DNA of 64,000 bases from Ramlibacter terrae (GCA_013127575.1 CP053418.1:4154001-4218000); one strand, 5' to 3'. Positions 39,381 to 48,971 are shown, numbered from the stretch's first letter. Program-made: numbers and translations. The notes: generated from the sequence alone by a model not told the origin.

Positions 39381-39824
39381 ATGGCAAACAGTCTCGACGA
39401 CATCAGGCCCGAAGTTCTGAACAAGTGGCTGCCGCACCCGGCGCCGCAGGGCGTCGCGGAGTGGGGCTTCGTCCTGAAGACCGCGCAGGTCTCATTCGTG
39501 AAGGTGGACGCGTTCAACTTTCAGCCAGGCGAGCACTACCTGCGCGTTCCAGTAATGCTCGGCGTGCGAACTGAACCCAGCGCTGCTCAGGCCGCGGTCC
39601 TCCCGGAGCACGCTGGCGTTTTCACGATCGACGATGGCGAAGGCAAGACGCTTTGCTACGCGCAGTTCACGCGCGAGGTCGGCGACGTATGGCAGGCAAC
39701 CCTCAACATCGGCGCAAAGCAGGTGGGAAGTGCCAAGGGCTCTGTCGGTACCAACACGTCCCCCAGCTTCATCGAGGCCGCCCCGGTGGCGCTCACCAAG
39801 CACGTTGCTGCCAAGAACAACTGA
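39381..39824 (+). CDS. Hypothetical protein
   Basis: 147 residues from ATG 39381, no frameshift, with a good protein-like composition. It begins MANSLDDIRPEVLNKWLPHP. The middle AGVFTIDDGEGKTLCYAQFT and end TNTSPSFIEAAPVALTKHV suggest a compact beta-rich protein. No family recognised. 288 bases with no clear gene follow before the nuclease-like gene. Confidence 0.6.
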   Translation: MANSLDDIRPEVLNKWLPHPAPQGVAEWGFVLKTAQVSFVKVDAFNFQPGEHYLRVPVMLGVRTEPSAAQAAVLPEHAGVFTIDDGEGKTLCYAQFTREVGDVWQATLNIGAKQVGSAKGSVGTNTSPSFIEAAPVALTKHVAAKNN

Positions 39825-40112
39825 ATGGAGAACGGCGCCATCGGCTGCCACGAGCGGATGATCCGTCCCGCGCTCGGCGCCAATCTACGCAACCGACGGA
39901 GGCGCATCGATCAGGCCGAGGCAGGCGTGTATCTGCTCCCGGCAGGATGCCCTGCAAGCAGGGCGCTTTGGCGCAGAGTTGCCGGACTGCTTGTGAAAGC
40001 CCGATAAGGCGCGGCGGCTGGCGATGTCTACCGATCGTGCGCTGCTCGCGGGCACTGTCGCTCGCTTGAGCCGGTCGAGAGCGGACAATTGCTGCTCAAT
40101 CTCAAAAGCGCC

Positions 40113-41609
40113 ATGAACTCAGAAGCAGAGATCCAAGCCTGGATGGTGGAGAAGGCGAGGAGCAGACAGCTCAGCAACCTAATCGTGTGGGGCTGCGAAC
40201 CTGCGGACGCGGAGCTTCGCGCAGCGGTGCAGGACCGTGGTTCGGCGCCGTACGTTCACTCGCACACGGTACAGGGTGCGCGCCGCATATTGGACGCGCT
40301 GATTGAACCGGAGTTCTTGTACGCTGAGAAGAATGTTTCACCAAGTCGGCCCGCCAAGCTGCTGCCGGATCTGGTGCTGCGCGATGTCGTCTCCGGAGCC
40401 TTCATCGTCATTGAGCTGAAGAGGGAACGTACGGCCGCCCGCCAATTCGCAACGGAACTGCTTGCATATGCCAACTGTCTCCGCGTGACACATCCCGGGG
40501 CCGCCGTGTTCCTTGTGCCCGTTTCCACCAGCTGGCGGCCGCTTGAAAAACATGCGGTCGCACAGATGATGCAGGGCAGGCTGCCTGTGCTGCCGTTGGA
40601 GATCGTGGACGTCAGCAATCAACCGCTCCTGCGCGTGCGATCTGATCTACTCGTGAGCGACAACGCGATGCACAACCCAGCAAGCGCGCTCATCGCGGAA
40701 ACGAAGACTTTCTTGATTTCGCGTCCTCAGCAGCCGGGCGTTTCAGGCGCGACCATCAATCAGCTGACTCACGCTTTGAGAGATGTGGCACACCGAGCCG
40801 AAAAAGAGACAGCCTCCGGCTTTGCGCTGGCGTGGCACGTGGCTGGGCACGATTCCTTGTTCGTATCAGTTGCAGTGAGCGACCCCTGCCACACATCAGA
40901 GCAGCCCTTCGATGGGAAGGAGCCGACCGATCGGCATGTGAGCGAAGAGGAGTTCGACCGCGCTCTCTCGAACGACGACTGGGAGTTTCGTGACGATGCA
41001 GCCACCCGCTTGTTGTTGGGGACCGAACTGGGCGTGGGTATCCCGTCCTACTCCTCCGAATGGGAAGGTCCCCGGCACACGCTAGAGGCGCGATTGTTGA
41101 AGGAAAACGCAGATGTCTGGGGCTTTGAGGGATTCGGCGAGCTCGGAGCCCAACTGCACTGTCGGCGCGCCCTGCAGAGAAATGTTTTCGCCCCCTTGCT
41201 CCCCGACCTCATTACGTTTTCCCCGTGGCACCCCGTGACATGGCTGCCGGTGTTGGACAGCGTTATCGTCGACGGCCCTCAGGACGACGCAAACAGTGCG
41301 GCAGCGAGGGCGCTTCGCGCCGGCAAGGTCCTGGGGAGCACCATTCAAGACTGCAGAAGGTTGGGCGTGAGACGCTTCCGGCGGGGCGCCTCAGAAGCAC
41401 GTGTTCTAGCAGCCTGCGCTGACCTTGCCGTCCTCACCCGGAAACCTGCCCAGCCCTTCGTACAGCAAGTGGCGGCGAACTCGATCTACTTCGTGCCGCC
41501 GGAACAATGGTGGGGATTGGTGCAGATCACCCACGAGTTGCTCAGAACAGCAGGAGAAGGGCTGGGTGAGGCCTTCGAGCACGGCTACCGCAGGGCCGGG
41601 AAGGGTTGA
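40113..41609 (+). CDS. PD-(D/E)XK nuclease-like protein
   Basis: Intact protein of 498 residues from ATG 40113 (a TTG at 40089 would add 8). The N-terminal third holds a restriction-endonuclease-like core: LLPDLVLRD with Pro85-Asp86, then FIVIELKRE with Glu101-x-Lys103, then RQFATELLAYANCLR, the helix that often carries the Gln/Tyr of this fold. The C-terminal 350 residues have no known domain. It may cleave foreign nucleic acid or act in recombination. There is no methyltransferase partner nearby, so it is not a classical restriction enzyme. Confidence 0.7.
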   Translation: MNSEAEIQAWMVEKARSRQLSNLIVWGCEPADAELRAAVQDRGSAPYVHSHTVQGARRILDALIEPEFLYAEKNVSPSRPAKLLPDLVLRDVVSGAFIVIELKRERTAARQFATELLAYANCLRVTHPGAAVFLVPVSTSWRPLEKHAVAQMMQGRLPVLPLEIVDVSNQPLLRVRSDLLVSDNAMHNPASALIAETKTFLISRPQQPGVSGATINQLTHALRDVAHRAEKETASGFALAWHVAGHDSLFVSVAVSDPCHTSEQPFDGKEPTDRHVSEEEFDRALSNDDWEFRDDAATRLLLGTELGVGIPSYSSEWEGPRHTLEARLLKENADVWGFEGFGELGAQLHCRRALQRNVFAPLLPDLITFSPWHPVTWLPVLDSVIVDGPQDDANSAAARALRAGKVLGSTIQDCRRLGVRRFRRGASEARVLAACADLAVLTRKPAQPFVQQVAANSIYFVPPEQWWGLVQITHELLRTAGEGLGEAFEHGYRRAGKG

Positions 41610-41647
41610 CCGGAAGCGCTGCTGGGCCAAGAACAACGCTGTATGCA

Positions 41648-42403
41648 TCAGGTTTGCTCGGGCGGCTCGGGATCCTCTTCGATCACCATCATTTCGCCAG
41701 TGCTCCCGGCTACCAAATGGATGGTGTATTCGTTTCCTTCGCGATCGGTGTAGTTGACTTGCATCCGTGAAGCGTCAGGCTGGTGGCTTCCCATTTGAAA
41801 CACGAGCAGTTCCGTCTGCTTAGACCTGAAGTGATCTACCCGTACAGGGTCAAGCCAGAAGCTGACTGACTCGTTGATTTGAACATCCACGTCAAGGCAC
41901 GACTGGCCGTCGTTCACCATTCGAACGGTGCATCGGTCCTCAATGCGCAAAGCGCTACCGAACGTGAAATCAGGCTGAAGCTTCCGAACTCGCTGGGCTT
42001 CTGCTCGGCGCTCGCGCTCCGCGGCGGCGGCGGCCCGGGCCATCGTCTCTGCCTCTAGCGCGACGCGTTCGCTGTCCATCGCACGCTGCAGCTTCTGCAA
42101 CTCGAGCTGGTGCTCTTTCTTGGCCACTTCCAGAAGACCGGAGGCGTGCGCCGCCGCTGCCTTGACTTCTTCAGCCTGCTGCCTCAGCGCGGCACTGTTC
42201 TGGCGGAGCTCTATCCCTTGCTGAAAGAAGCCCAGCACCAGCCAGAGAAATGCGAGCGGACCAAAGCTGCCGCCGAGAAAGTCGCCGATGGCATTTAGCT
42301 CCATGCCGCTGAAGGAGTTCGCCCGGTGATGGACCAGAAGGCCCCAGCCCGTCAGGTATGCGACAGTGAGAACAACCCCCAACCACCCCAGTGCTTTGCT
42401 CAT
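41648..42403 (-). CDS. Membrane protein with two helices and a coiled coil
   Basis: Intact 251 residues. TM1 about residues 5-27 (LGWLGVVLTVAYLTGWGLLV) and TM2 about 44-62 (FGPLAFLWLVLGFFQQGIEL). They are followed by a long heptad-rich, Ala/Glu-rich coiled coil (about 65-145) and a beta-rich C-terminal domain of 100 residues ending in acidic PEPPEQT. The NAIGDFLGGSFGPLAFLW signature recurs in unnamed proteins of mobile regions. It is convergent with the nuclease-like gene (38-base gap). Function unknown; a membrane-anchored sensor or effector is possible. Confidence 0.65.
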   Translation of the reverse strand: MSKALGWLGVVLTVAYLTGWGLLVHHRANSFSGMELNAIGDFLGGSFGPLAFLWLVLGFFQQGIELRQNSAALRQQAEEVKAAAAHASGLLEVAKKEHQLELQKLQRAMDSERVALEAETMARAAAAAERERRAEAQRVRKLQPDFTFGSALRIEDRCTVRMVNDGQSCLDVDVQINESVSFWLDPVRVDHFRSKQTELLVFQMGSHQPDASRMQVNYTDREGNEYTIHLVAGSTGEMMVIEEDPEPPEQT

Positions 42404-42471
42404 CTTAGCCTCCGAGCGCCATCGTAGCGGCTTAGCGAAAGCGCTTGCCGCTCTTTGAATTAGGGACTGGG

Positions 42472-42672
42472 ATGTTCAACATGAAAGAAGATTCCCGGAG
42501 AAGCAGCCCCCGGATTGGCGGGGCGCGCGCTGGCGCAGGCCGCAAGCCGCTGCCGGAAGAGGAGGCGATTGTGCCGGTCACCGTGAACATGCGCCCCGCG
42601 CAGCGCGAGAAGCTGCAACGGCTGGGCGGCGCGCCGTGGGTGCGAAAGAAGATCGACGCGTCGAAGGAATGA
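42472..42672 (+). CDS. Small conserved basic protein
   Basis: 66 residues from ATG 42472. It contains GGARAGAGRKPLPEEEAIV, then MRPAQREKLQRLGGAPWVRK. Short proteins of this pattern (Gly/Arg-rich start, then a ribbon-helix-helix-like tail) are common in prophages and islands of Burkholderiales and are probably DNA-binding. Function not established. Confidence 0.55.
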   Translation: MFNMKEDSRRSSPRIGGARAGAGRKPLPEEEAIVPVTVNMRPAQREKLQRLGGAPWVRKKIDASKE

Positions 42673-42781
42673 CGCGCAAGGCCCTGCTGCGCGAAGTGCA
42701 GGGGAAAAAAGACGACGGCCAAGGGTGCTTGGAACCACCCCCGACCGTCTGACCACCACCCGATCACGGAAGGATCGAAAG

Positions 42782-42999
42782 ATGGCTAACGGAAATTCTA
42801 CGGCGGGGGCCGGCCCGCGTCTCGGCGGAACCGCAGGGCGCCCGTACACAACCCCGAGCGTGCTCGACGGCGACATCGAATACGCCCTGCTCACTGGTAC
42901 CGGGGCGCTAAGCTGGAATTTCGCAAGGTGCCCCGCACGCCCTTCATGTGCTTGTCGCTGATCGAAGGCTTTCGTCCGATCTCGGATCTTGTCGGCTGA
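42782..42999 (+). CDS. Small hypothetical protein (frameshifted)
   Basis: Starts MANGNSTAGAGPRLGGTAGR with a good upstream GGAAGGA. One frame ends at 42961. Restoring a base near 42897 gives AKLEFRKVPRTPFMCLSLIE and a TGA at 42997, about 72 residues with native-looking codons. A GC-rich imperfect hairpin (GACGG...CCGTC, 42708-42750) precedes the gene. No family recognised. Confidence 0.35.
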
Positions 43000-43187
43000 C
43001 TCGCCGCTACGAGGGCAGGCAAAAGGTGTGGCTGGCGCATGCTGGTGCCGCGACGCCCGCACCCAGGCAGTGCAGCGCCGGTGCCCAGCGCTTGGCCGGG
43101 GTCAAACATTTTTTGTGGCGAAAACTCAAAAGTCGTCATAAACTTCGTCATAATCGCACGGATCAACTTCAGAGCTAGAAACTACAA

Positions 43188-44349
43188 ATGGCGGCCACCG
43201 CTGACGAATTTCAGGAAATTGAAAAGGATCTCGCCAGTTTAGCGCGACTGGCGTCCCAGGATGCGCACGACGACGTCCGGCTTCTTCTGGCGCGGCTCGT
43301 CCGCAAGTACCGGCAAAAGCGACCTGAGCTGGCATCGCAGCTCGACCACACGCTGAAGAGTTCCCAGACCCGCGGCGCGGGGGCGTGCTACGTCGCGGCG
43401 ACCTCGCGTCGATGCCTCCACCGAGCCCGCCGCCTGTCGACAGCGACTCGGGTTAGCCCTAATCCGCGAGTTCGATGACCGCGGGGGTTGGAGGCCCCCT
43501 TGCTCTCTGCACCGGTACACCGCCAGATCGAGTCGATCGTGCTGGAGCGCCAGGAGAGATTGAGCGCCTCGCGGCAAGAGGAATCACCCCGACCCGTTCC
43601 GCGATCCTCGTCGGTCCGCCGGGCGTCGGCAAGACACTGTCGGCACGTTGGATCGCTGCACGCCTGGGCAAGCCGCTGTGGGTTCTCGATCTCACCGCCG
43701 TCATGAGCAGCCTGCTCGGAAAGACCGGCAACAACATGCGTGCCGCGCTGGACCATGCGAAGGCGAACGACGCTGTCTTGTTGCTCGATGAGATTGACGC
43801 GATCGCCAAGCGGCGCAGCGACGTATCGGACATTGGCGAGCTCAAGCGGCTTGTGACAGTAATCCTTCAGGAGGTTGACCAGTGGCCCGCGACCGGCCTA
43901 CTGTTGGCGGCCACCAACCACCCTGAGCTGGTCGATCCTGCGCTCTGGCGGAGATTCGAAGTCGTCGTGCAGTTCGGGCAGTCCGAACCCGCCGCGGTGG
44001 CTGCTGCGGTTCGGAGATTCCGGCCGACGACCTCACCACCTTTGCGCCGTGGGTAGATGCACTGTCGTCCACCCTAGAAGACAAGTCGCTCTCGGACGTA
44101 CAGCGAGCTATCACGGGCCTGCGACGCCGCTACGCGCTTCACGAAGGCGACGCGCAGCAACTCGTTGGTCAACTGCTTGACGATGGCATGGCCACGCTTA
44201 ACAAAGCCCAGCGGTTGGCGCTCGCGATCGAGTTAGCAAAGAGCGGCCAACACACCCACCAGGAGATCAGCAAGCTGACCGGAGTGGCACGCGACACGAT
44301 TCGTCGCCACGCGGGGCCGTCGCCCCGCAAAGGAAGAGGACTCAAGTAG
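43188..44349 (+). CDS. ietA: AAA+ ATPase, IetA-like (frameshifted)
   Basis: About 387 residues. The helical N-terminus MAATADEFQEIEKDLASLAR is followed by a proline-rich stretch split over several frames (shifts near 43375, 43450, 43555). A clean AAA+ core then has Walker A LVGPPGVGKT, Walker B AVLLLDEIDAIAKRRSD, sensor-1 LLAATNHPELVD and the Arg-finger region ALWRRFEVVV. After a shift near 44010 it ends with a HTH-like tail, QEISKLTGVARDTIRRHAG. The stop abuts the protease start with no gap. In the IetAS pair of Ti plasmids the ATPase counters or controls the protease; the same pair is counted among antiphage systems. Assignment rests on domain pairing. Confidence 0.75.
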
Positions 44350-46576
44350 ATGGCAACCGCGACGCGATACCTGATCGGCAAAGGTGAGCTTCTGACCTTC
44401 GGCATTGATGCGCCGAAGAAGAAGCCATCGGAGAAGAAGCACCCCTACACATTGGCGGAGGCCAAAGCCACGCTGATCCCGCAGCTGGAAGCGGCCAACG
44501 CTGCCTTCTCTGAGCTGCCGGATGGTGCGTGTCCGGACGATCAGGCCGTTGCGCGCATCACACTGCACCCCGCGTACATCGCCAAGAGCTACTTCCCCCG
44601 CGTGCTGCTGCAGCAGGCAGGCTTGGTATCAGTTGGAAGCCGCAACCGGCGCATCCGTCCGCGCAAGGTTGTCGCGAAAACTGCGCCGGCTGAAGCGGAC
44701 ACCACGGAGTTGTTCGTGGCTGGGCCTCGCAGCGCGCTTCGTCGGCTGATGAAGCAGGCCCGCTTGCTGACAGCCGACATGGCAGCGGCGCACGAGTTCG
44801 CGCAGATCGAAAGCATCGAGCCGATGATGCCATCCGACCGGTTGCGCCCTGCCGGCGAGGGGGCCGCAAAGGACGTGTTCGAAGTCGGCTTGCACATCCC
44901 ACTGGCGACGCTGCTGCGCGTGTGCGCGCGCAGTTCAGCATCTACGCCAAGGAGTGCGGGTTCAGAGTGGATGACCGCTTCGAGTTCGAGGCCGGGCGAC
45001 TCCTGTTCCTCCCTGTTGAAGGGCCGAGGAAGCAGCTGCAGAAGCTCGCATTGTTCACTCTAATCCGGGTAGTCCGGCCGATGCCGCGACTGCGCAGTGC
45101 TCGTCCGATCTTTCGCAGCACGAAATTGCCCGTGTCTTTTGAGCTGCCCAGTGCGGAGCCGCTGTCGCGCGAGCCGAAGGTCGCCGTGCTTGACGGCGGT
45201 TTGCCGGATCAACACATCCTCGGTAGTTTCGTGCGACGGTACTTCCTTTCAGACGAGGAGGCGGACGACGTTCAGGAGTACACGGAGCACGGCTTGGCCG
45301 TAACTTCGGCGCTGCTGTTCGGGCCGATCGAGCCTGGTCAGCGCGCGGAACGCCCGTACGCAGCGGTGGACCATCACCGCGTGCTCGACGCGCAGTCGGA
45401 CAGCGAGGACCCGTATGAGTTGTACCGGACCCTCGGTCACGTCGAGGCCGTCCTGCTCTCGCAGAACTACCAGTTCATTAACCTGAGCCTTGGCCCCGAC
45501 CTGTGCGTAGAGGACTCCGACGTGCACGCATGGACAGCCGTGATCGACCACATCCGAGAGCGACGGCTCGACCCTCATGAGCGTGGCAGTCGGCAACAAC
45601 GGCGAAGGCGACGAAGCGCTGGGGCTGAACCGAATCCGGTGCCGGCCGACAGCGTCAACGCCCTCTGCGTGGGTGCGGTTGACCATGCGGGCGCCGGCTG
45701 GTCCCGCGCACCCTACAGCGCATGCGGGCCAGGTCGCAGCCCCGGTCGCCGGAAGCCTGACGTGGTGGCGTTTGGGGGTTCGCCGAAGGAATACTTTCAC
45801 GTGGTTGCGCCCGGCAAGCGGCGAAGTCTTGCGACGCAGCTGGGCACCAGCTTCGCCGCGCCGCTCGCACTTCGTGCCGCGGTGGGGATCCGCGCGATCC
45901 CGGGCGCCGATGTTCACCCGCTCACGATCAAGGCACTGTTGGTGCACGGTGCAGAGGACAGCTTGGCCGAGGGCGCCGAGGAGGTGGGCTGGGGCCGCGT
46001 ACCTTCGGATTTGAACAGCATCATCACCTGCGGCGACGGGGTCGCGCGGATCATTTACCAAGGCGAGCTCACGCCCGGCAAGTACCTGCGGGCACCTGTT
46101 CCGCTGCCGCACGGAGGGTTGCAGGGCAACGTCGACATTACCGCCACCTTCTGCTACGCCACACCCGTCGACCCCCGGGACGCGAGCGCCTACACGAAGG
46201 CGGGTCTGGACGTCACGTTCCGGCCCGACATCAAGAAATTCAAACCGAACGCGAAGCAGCCGAACAGCTACAGCTTCTTCCCCTCCAACGAGTGGCGAAC
46301 GGAAGCAGAGATGCGCAACGATCTCGGCAAGTGGGAGACCCTGCTCCACGCCGAGCACACCCTCGGGGGAGCAGCCTGAACGGCTCGGTGTTCGACGTCC
46401 ATTACAACGCCCGCGACGGCGGCGCGAACGCCGGCGGTGGCGCGACGAAGATCCGGTACGCGCTCGTTGTGACGGTGAGGGCGCCGAAGCACGTCGATCT
46501 CTACCAAGAGATCCTGAGGGCGCACGCGAAGCTCGAGGCTCTTGAGCCGCAGATCTCCCTGCCGATCCGCGCTTGA
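44350..46576 (+). CDS. ietS: S8 subtilisin-like protease, IetS-like (frameshifted)
   Basis: About 740 residues. A long N-terminal region (about 275 residues) of unknown fold precedes the protease domain. Catalytic Asp in KVAVLDGGLPD, His in YTEHGLAVTSALLFG, oxyanion Asn in VAVGNNGEG, Ser in LGTSFAAPLALR. C-terminal beta-rich region with VRAPKHVDLYQEILRAHAKL. Shifts near 44925, 45585, 45640 and 46377. There is no signal peptide, so it acts in the cytoplasm, as expected for an abortive or toxin-like protease held by the AAA+ partner just upstream. Confidence 0.78.
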
Positions 46577-46624
46577 GGCACCGCGCCATCGCTACACGCC
46601 ACACCAGCTCGGGATCGCTGACGA

Positions 46625-47223
46625 ATGACGCCTGCTGAGATCGTCGCCATCGCCAAGGACACGCTCTGGCGGGGGCAGGAGTGGCCACAGTAACCGATGC
46701 ATTCCTCGGGGTGTCGACGTGGAATCGACAACTGCGTGGCCAAGCTGACTTTGACGCCGCGCGTGCGTTGGCGAAAGCAACGTACAAGTTGCGTGAAGAG
46801 ATCGCCGTGTGTAGATCTCGGGTGATCCGAGTCTACGAGTTTGGCGACCCCGTCACGCGCCGCGGCGGCGACACCGGCGAGGAGTGCGCTCGCGTCTATG
46901 GCGAGCGATGGAAGCCCGTGTCCGAGGCGCTGCAAAATTTCGACGCTGCCGTGCTCGAAGCAGAGGCGCTTTGGGGCGAGCAGGTGCGCGGAGCGTCGGA
47001 CAAGATGCACGCCTGCCTCAGCGCGCTGGCGGCTTCAATGGATGCCGTCGTGGAGAACGCTCGATCGGGCGGCGAAGACTTCAAGTCGGACCCCGACTTC
47101 GGTCGCAAGATGAGGCGGAACGTGCACGCAAGCCGCGACGATGGTGACGAACTGTCGTTGGAACTCCAAGCAGGGATCGCCGCCATCGAAGGCATTCTGC
47201 GGCCTCACCTTCGTCGAGCTTGA
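46625..47223 (+). CDS. Hypothetical protein downstream of the ATPase/protease pair (one frameshift)
   Basis: MTPAEIVAIAKDTLWRGQEW is followed, after a shift near 46680, by ATVTDAFLGVSTWNRQLRG; total about 198 residues. Helical, charged, with ARALAKATYKLREEIAV and LEAEALWGEQVRGASDKMH. No known domain. It follows the protease gene by 48 bases on the same strand and may be a third component or cargo. Confidence 0.5.
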
Positions 47224-47389
47224 TCGGGCATTGCTCGCTTCGCTTCCAGCACACCGCGTACCGCTACTTCGGAAAGTACACGGCTCGCATCGCGAGGCAA
47301 GCCGCGCACTTCGCGAAACGCATGCGGGCTCGCCCTCGGTCGGAACGCGCAGGCATCATGAACCGGGGTTCGCCGGCGCGCAGCGAAGC

Positions 47390-47566
47390 ATGGCGAGCGC
47401 CGGCAGCTTGTTCGGGCAAAACGCCCAGATCCAGAGCCAAGCCGTCGCGAACCATGGGCAGACGGTGGCCGGCTTCGGCACGGCAATTGGGCAGATCGCG
47501 GCGTCGAGGGGTATGACTGGCTTCTTCGGCTCGTCTTCCGGTGTTCCGCCCGATCCCTACCTGTGA
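47390..47566 (+). CDS. Small hypothetical protein or 3' part of a longer frameshifted gene
   Basis: 58 residues starting MASAGSLFGQNAQIQSQAVA and ending SSGVPPDPYL, low-complexity Gly/Ser/Gln-rich, reminiscent of tails of phage structural proteins but without a firm match. A frame from 47220 to about 47390 (YRYFGKYTARIARQAAHFAK) may be its front part. Confidence 0.3.
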   Translation: MASAGSLFGQNAQIQSQAVANHGQTVAGFGTAIGQIAASRGMTGFFGSSSGVPPDPYL

Positions 47567-47694
47567 TCGGCGCTTGCGAGAGGCGTGACGAGCTCCGGAG
47601 TTCAGACGCTCCGGAGCTTGCATCTGCCACCGCCACCGCCCGTGCGACCATCAGCTTGTCCGTACGGGAGGGCGGCAATGGATGGTTTGGCGGA

Positions 47695-48054
47695 CTACAG
47701 CCCCTTCCACGCCTTGATCGCCCACATGATTACGGCGTCGAAGGGGCCTCGCAGCACGTACCAGAAGGCGAACGCCCACGCCAGCAGCTTGTTCCACGCA
47801 GCCATCCGGTAGCGCTTTTCCGCGTGCAGCCGGCGGATCTCAGCGTCGTAATCGCCGGCGAGAGCCTTCAAGTTCTTGCGAAGGTCAAGACCGAACAGGT
47901 CAGCGAAACGAACAAGCCCGTGGAGCGACGGAAATTTGCCCTTCCGAGCCGCGCTACTCAGATAGCCGCTCAGTATGCCGCTGAACAGGGATACCAACCC
48001 TACAGCGACATGCACAAGGGTGAGCCCTTCAGCGAAATCAATCAGCGCGCTCAT
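47695..48054 (-). CDS. Small membrane protein coupled to the PadR gene
   Basis: 119 residues. A first hydrophobic segment LTLVHVAVGLVSLFSGILSG near the N-terminus, a central charged part (GLDLRKNLKALAGDYDAEIR), and a second helix LLAWAFAFWYVLRGPFDAVI near the C-terminus. The start ATG at 48054 lies inside the end of the PadR gene (17-base overlap), so both are made together. Likely a membrane effector or sensor working with the regulator; function unknown. Confidence 0.6.
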   Translation of the reverse strand: MSALIDFAEGLTLVHVAVGLVSLFSGILSGYLSSAARKGKFPSLHGLVRFADLFGLDLRKNLKALAGDYDAEIRRLHAEKRYRMAAWNKLLAWAFAFWYVLRGPFDAVIMWAIKAWKGL

Positions 48055-48345
48055 CGGGGGCTGCCTCCACATCTCCCACGCGGAGACCAACGAATTCAGC
48101 GAAGTCGCGGCGTGCGCGGGCGCCATCCACCGTGATTCTGTAGCTGGTGCGCGGCAGCGCGAATTCATCGGTCGACGGTACTTCTGTGGATTTGACCAAG
48201 CCCGCCTTCTCCAACCGCCCCAGAGCGAGTACACCGAACCTCGCTTCAGCTTGTCGTCGGACATATGAACCAGCTCGGAGCCGAACGCGCCGCGAGCCTT
48301 TTGTGCAAGTAAACCCAAGATAAGGGCCTCCGTAGGTGAAATCAT
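48038..48345 (-). CDS. PadR family transcriptional regulator (one frameshift)
   Basis: About 102 residues. Starts MISPTEALILGLLAQKARGA, the PadR winged-helix N-terminus. After KLKRGSVYSL a shift near 48220 continues GRLEKAGLVKSTEV and LPRTSYRITVDGARARRDF, i.e. helix 3, wing and the start of the dimer helix. The family represses its own operon and releases on ligand. A perfect palindrome lies 23 bases upstream of the start. Confidence 0.75.
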
Positions 48346-48367
48346 TGAACGCCATCCTTTACATGTG

Positions 48368-48382
48368 GCCCCTAGTAGGGGC
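48368..48382. promoter_or_regulatory. Operator candidate for the PadR regulator
   Basis: GCCCCTAGTAGGGGC is a perfect 7-1-7 palindrome upstream of the PadR start at 48345. Flanking ATGT and ACGT make a longer imperfect dyad of the ATGT-N-ACAT kind bound by PadR proteins. A second inverted repeat, TCAACC-TGC-GGTTGA, lies at 48465-48479. Confidence 0.55.
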
Positions 48383-48622
48383 ATACGTGGTGAGCAGCAG
48401 TACAGTTTCTGGAGCCCCCGGCCTTCCCGGGATGCTTGCAATTGTACGTATGTGCGGGCAGACGTCAACCTGCGGTTGAAGAAGCCTTACGGAGCGCGTT
48501 GCCTTTGGAAGGGACTTGAGGTGGCGAGGCATCGAATGTCGGGAGAGCGCGCCTCGTCGCGCTGCCGGCAACAGCACGAAGAAGAGCCCGCAGGAAGCGG
48601 GCCGCATGTGCTCGGAGGAGGG

Positions 48623-48883
48623 TCAGTAGATCTTGCGAATGAAGATTTTCACCGGCCGCAGCTCGGCGCCTTTTCCGCGCGGCTCCGAGACGATGGTGAC
48701 GTCGGCGACGACTTTCGACTTGCCGTAGATCTCGACCTCGCTGACCTTCGGGTCGAGTTCGATCTTCACGCGCTCAGTGCGCCCCTCGCGTTTTCGCGGC
48801 GCAATGGGACTGCCACCCGCCACTTGGCTGCGCATCCGGCGCTGGGAAGTGGCTGTGGGCGCACTCGCCGGACATGAGACCAC
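48623..48883 (-). CDS. Hypothetical protein, 3' part well formed
   Basis: The last 50 residues (RVKIELDPKVSEVEIYGKSK and on to PVKIFIRKIY) look like a genuine beta-rich protein end. The frame upstream of about 48790 overlaps the AraC-like remnant on the other strand and is less convincing, so the true start may lie elsewhere after a frameshift. No family recognised. Confidence 0.35.
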   Translation of the reverse strand: MVSCPASAPTATSQRRMRSQVAGGSPIAPRKREGRTERVKIELDPKVSEVEIYGKSKVVADVTIVSEPRGKGAELRPVKIFIRKIY

Positions 48884-48971
48884 CTCGCGCGCCGAGCTGT
48901 CGTTGCGGCACGGCTTCTCGGATCAGGCCCATCTCGCCCGCGACACCCGTGCAATCGCCGACGCTTCGCCG
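48792..48971 (+). pseudogene. Fragment of an AraC-family C-terminal DNA-binding domain
   Basis: FRGAMGLPPATWLRIRRWE, followed by ELSLRHGFSDQAHLARDTR, reproduces the link and second HTH of AraC regulators. The N-terminal domain and first HTH are missing, so this is a remnant of about 60 residues at the edge of the island. Confidence 0.5.

Noticed and set aside
39825-40007. Small open frame before the nuclease-like gene
   Set aside because: Arg-rich composition, no ribosome-binding site and no recognisable pattern; could be chance.
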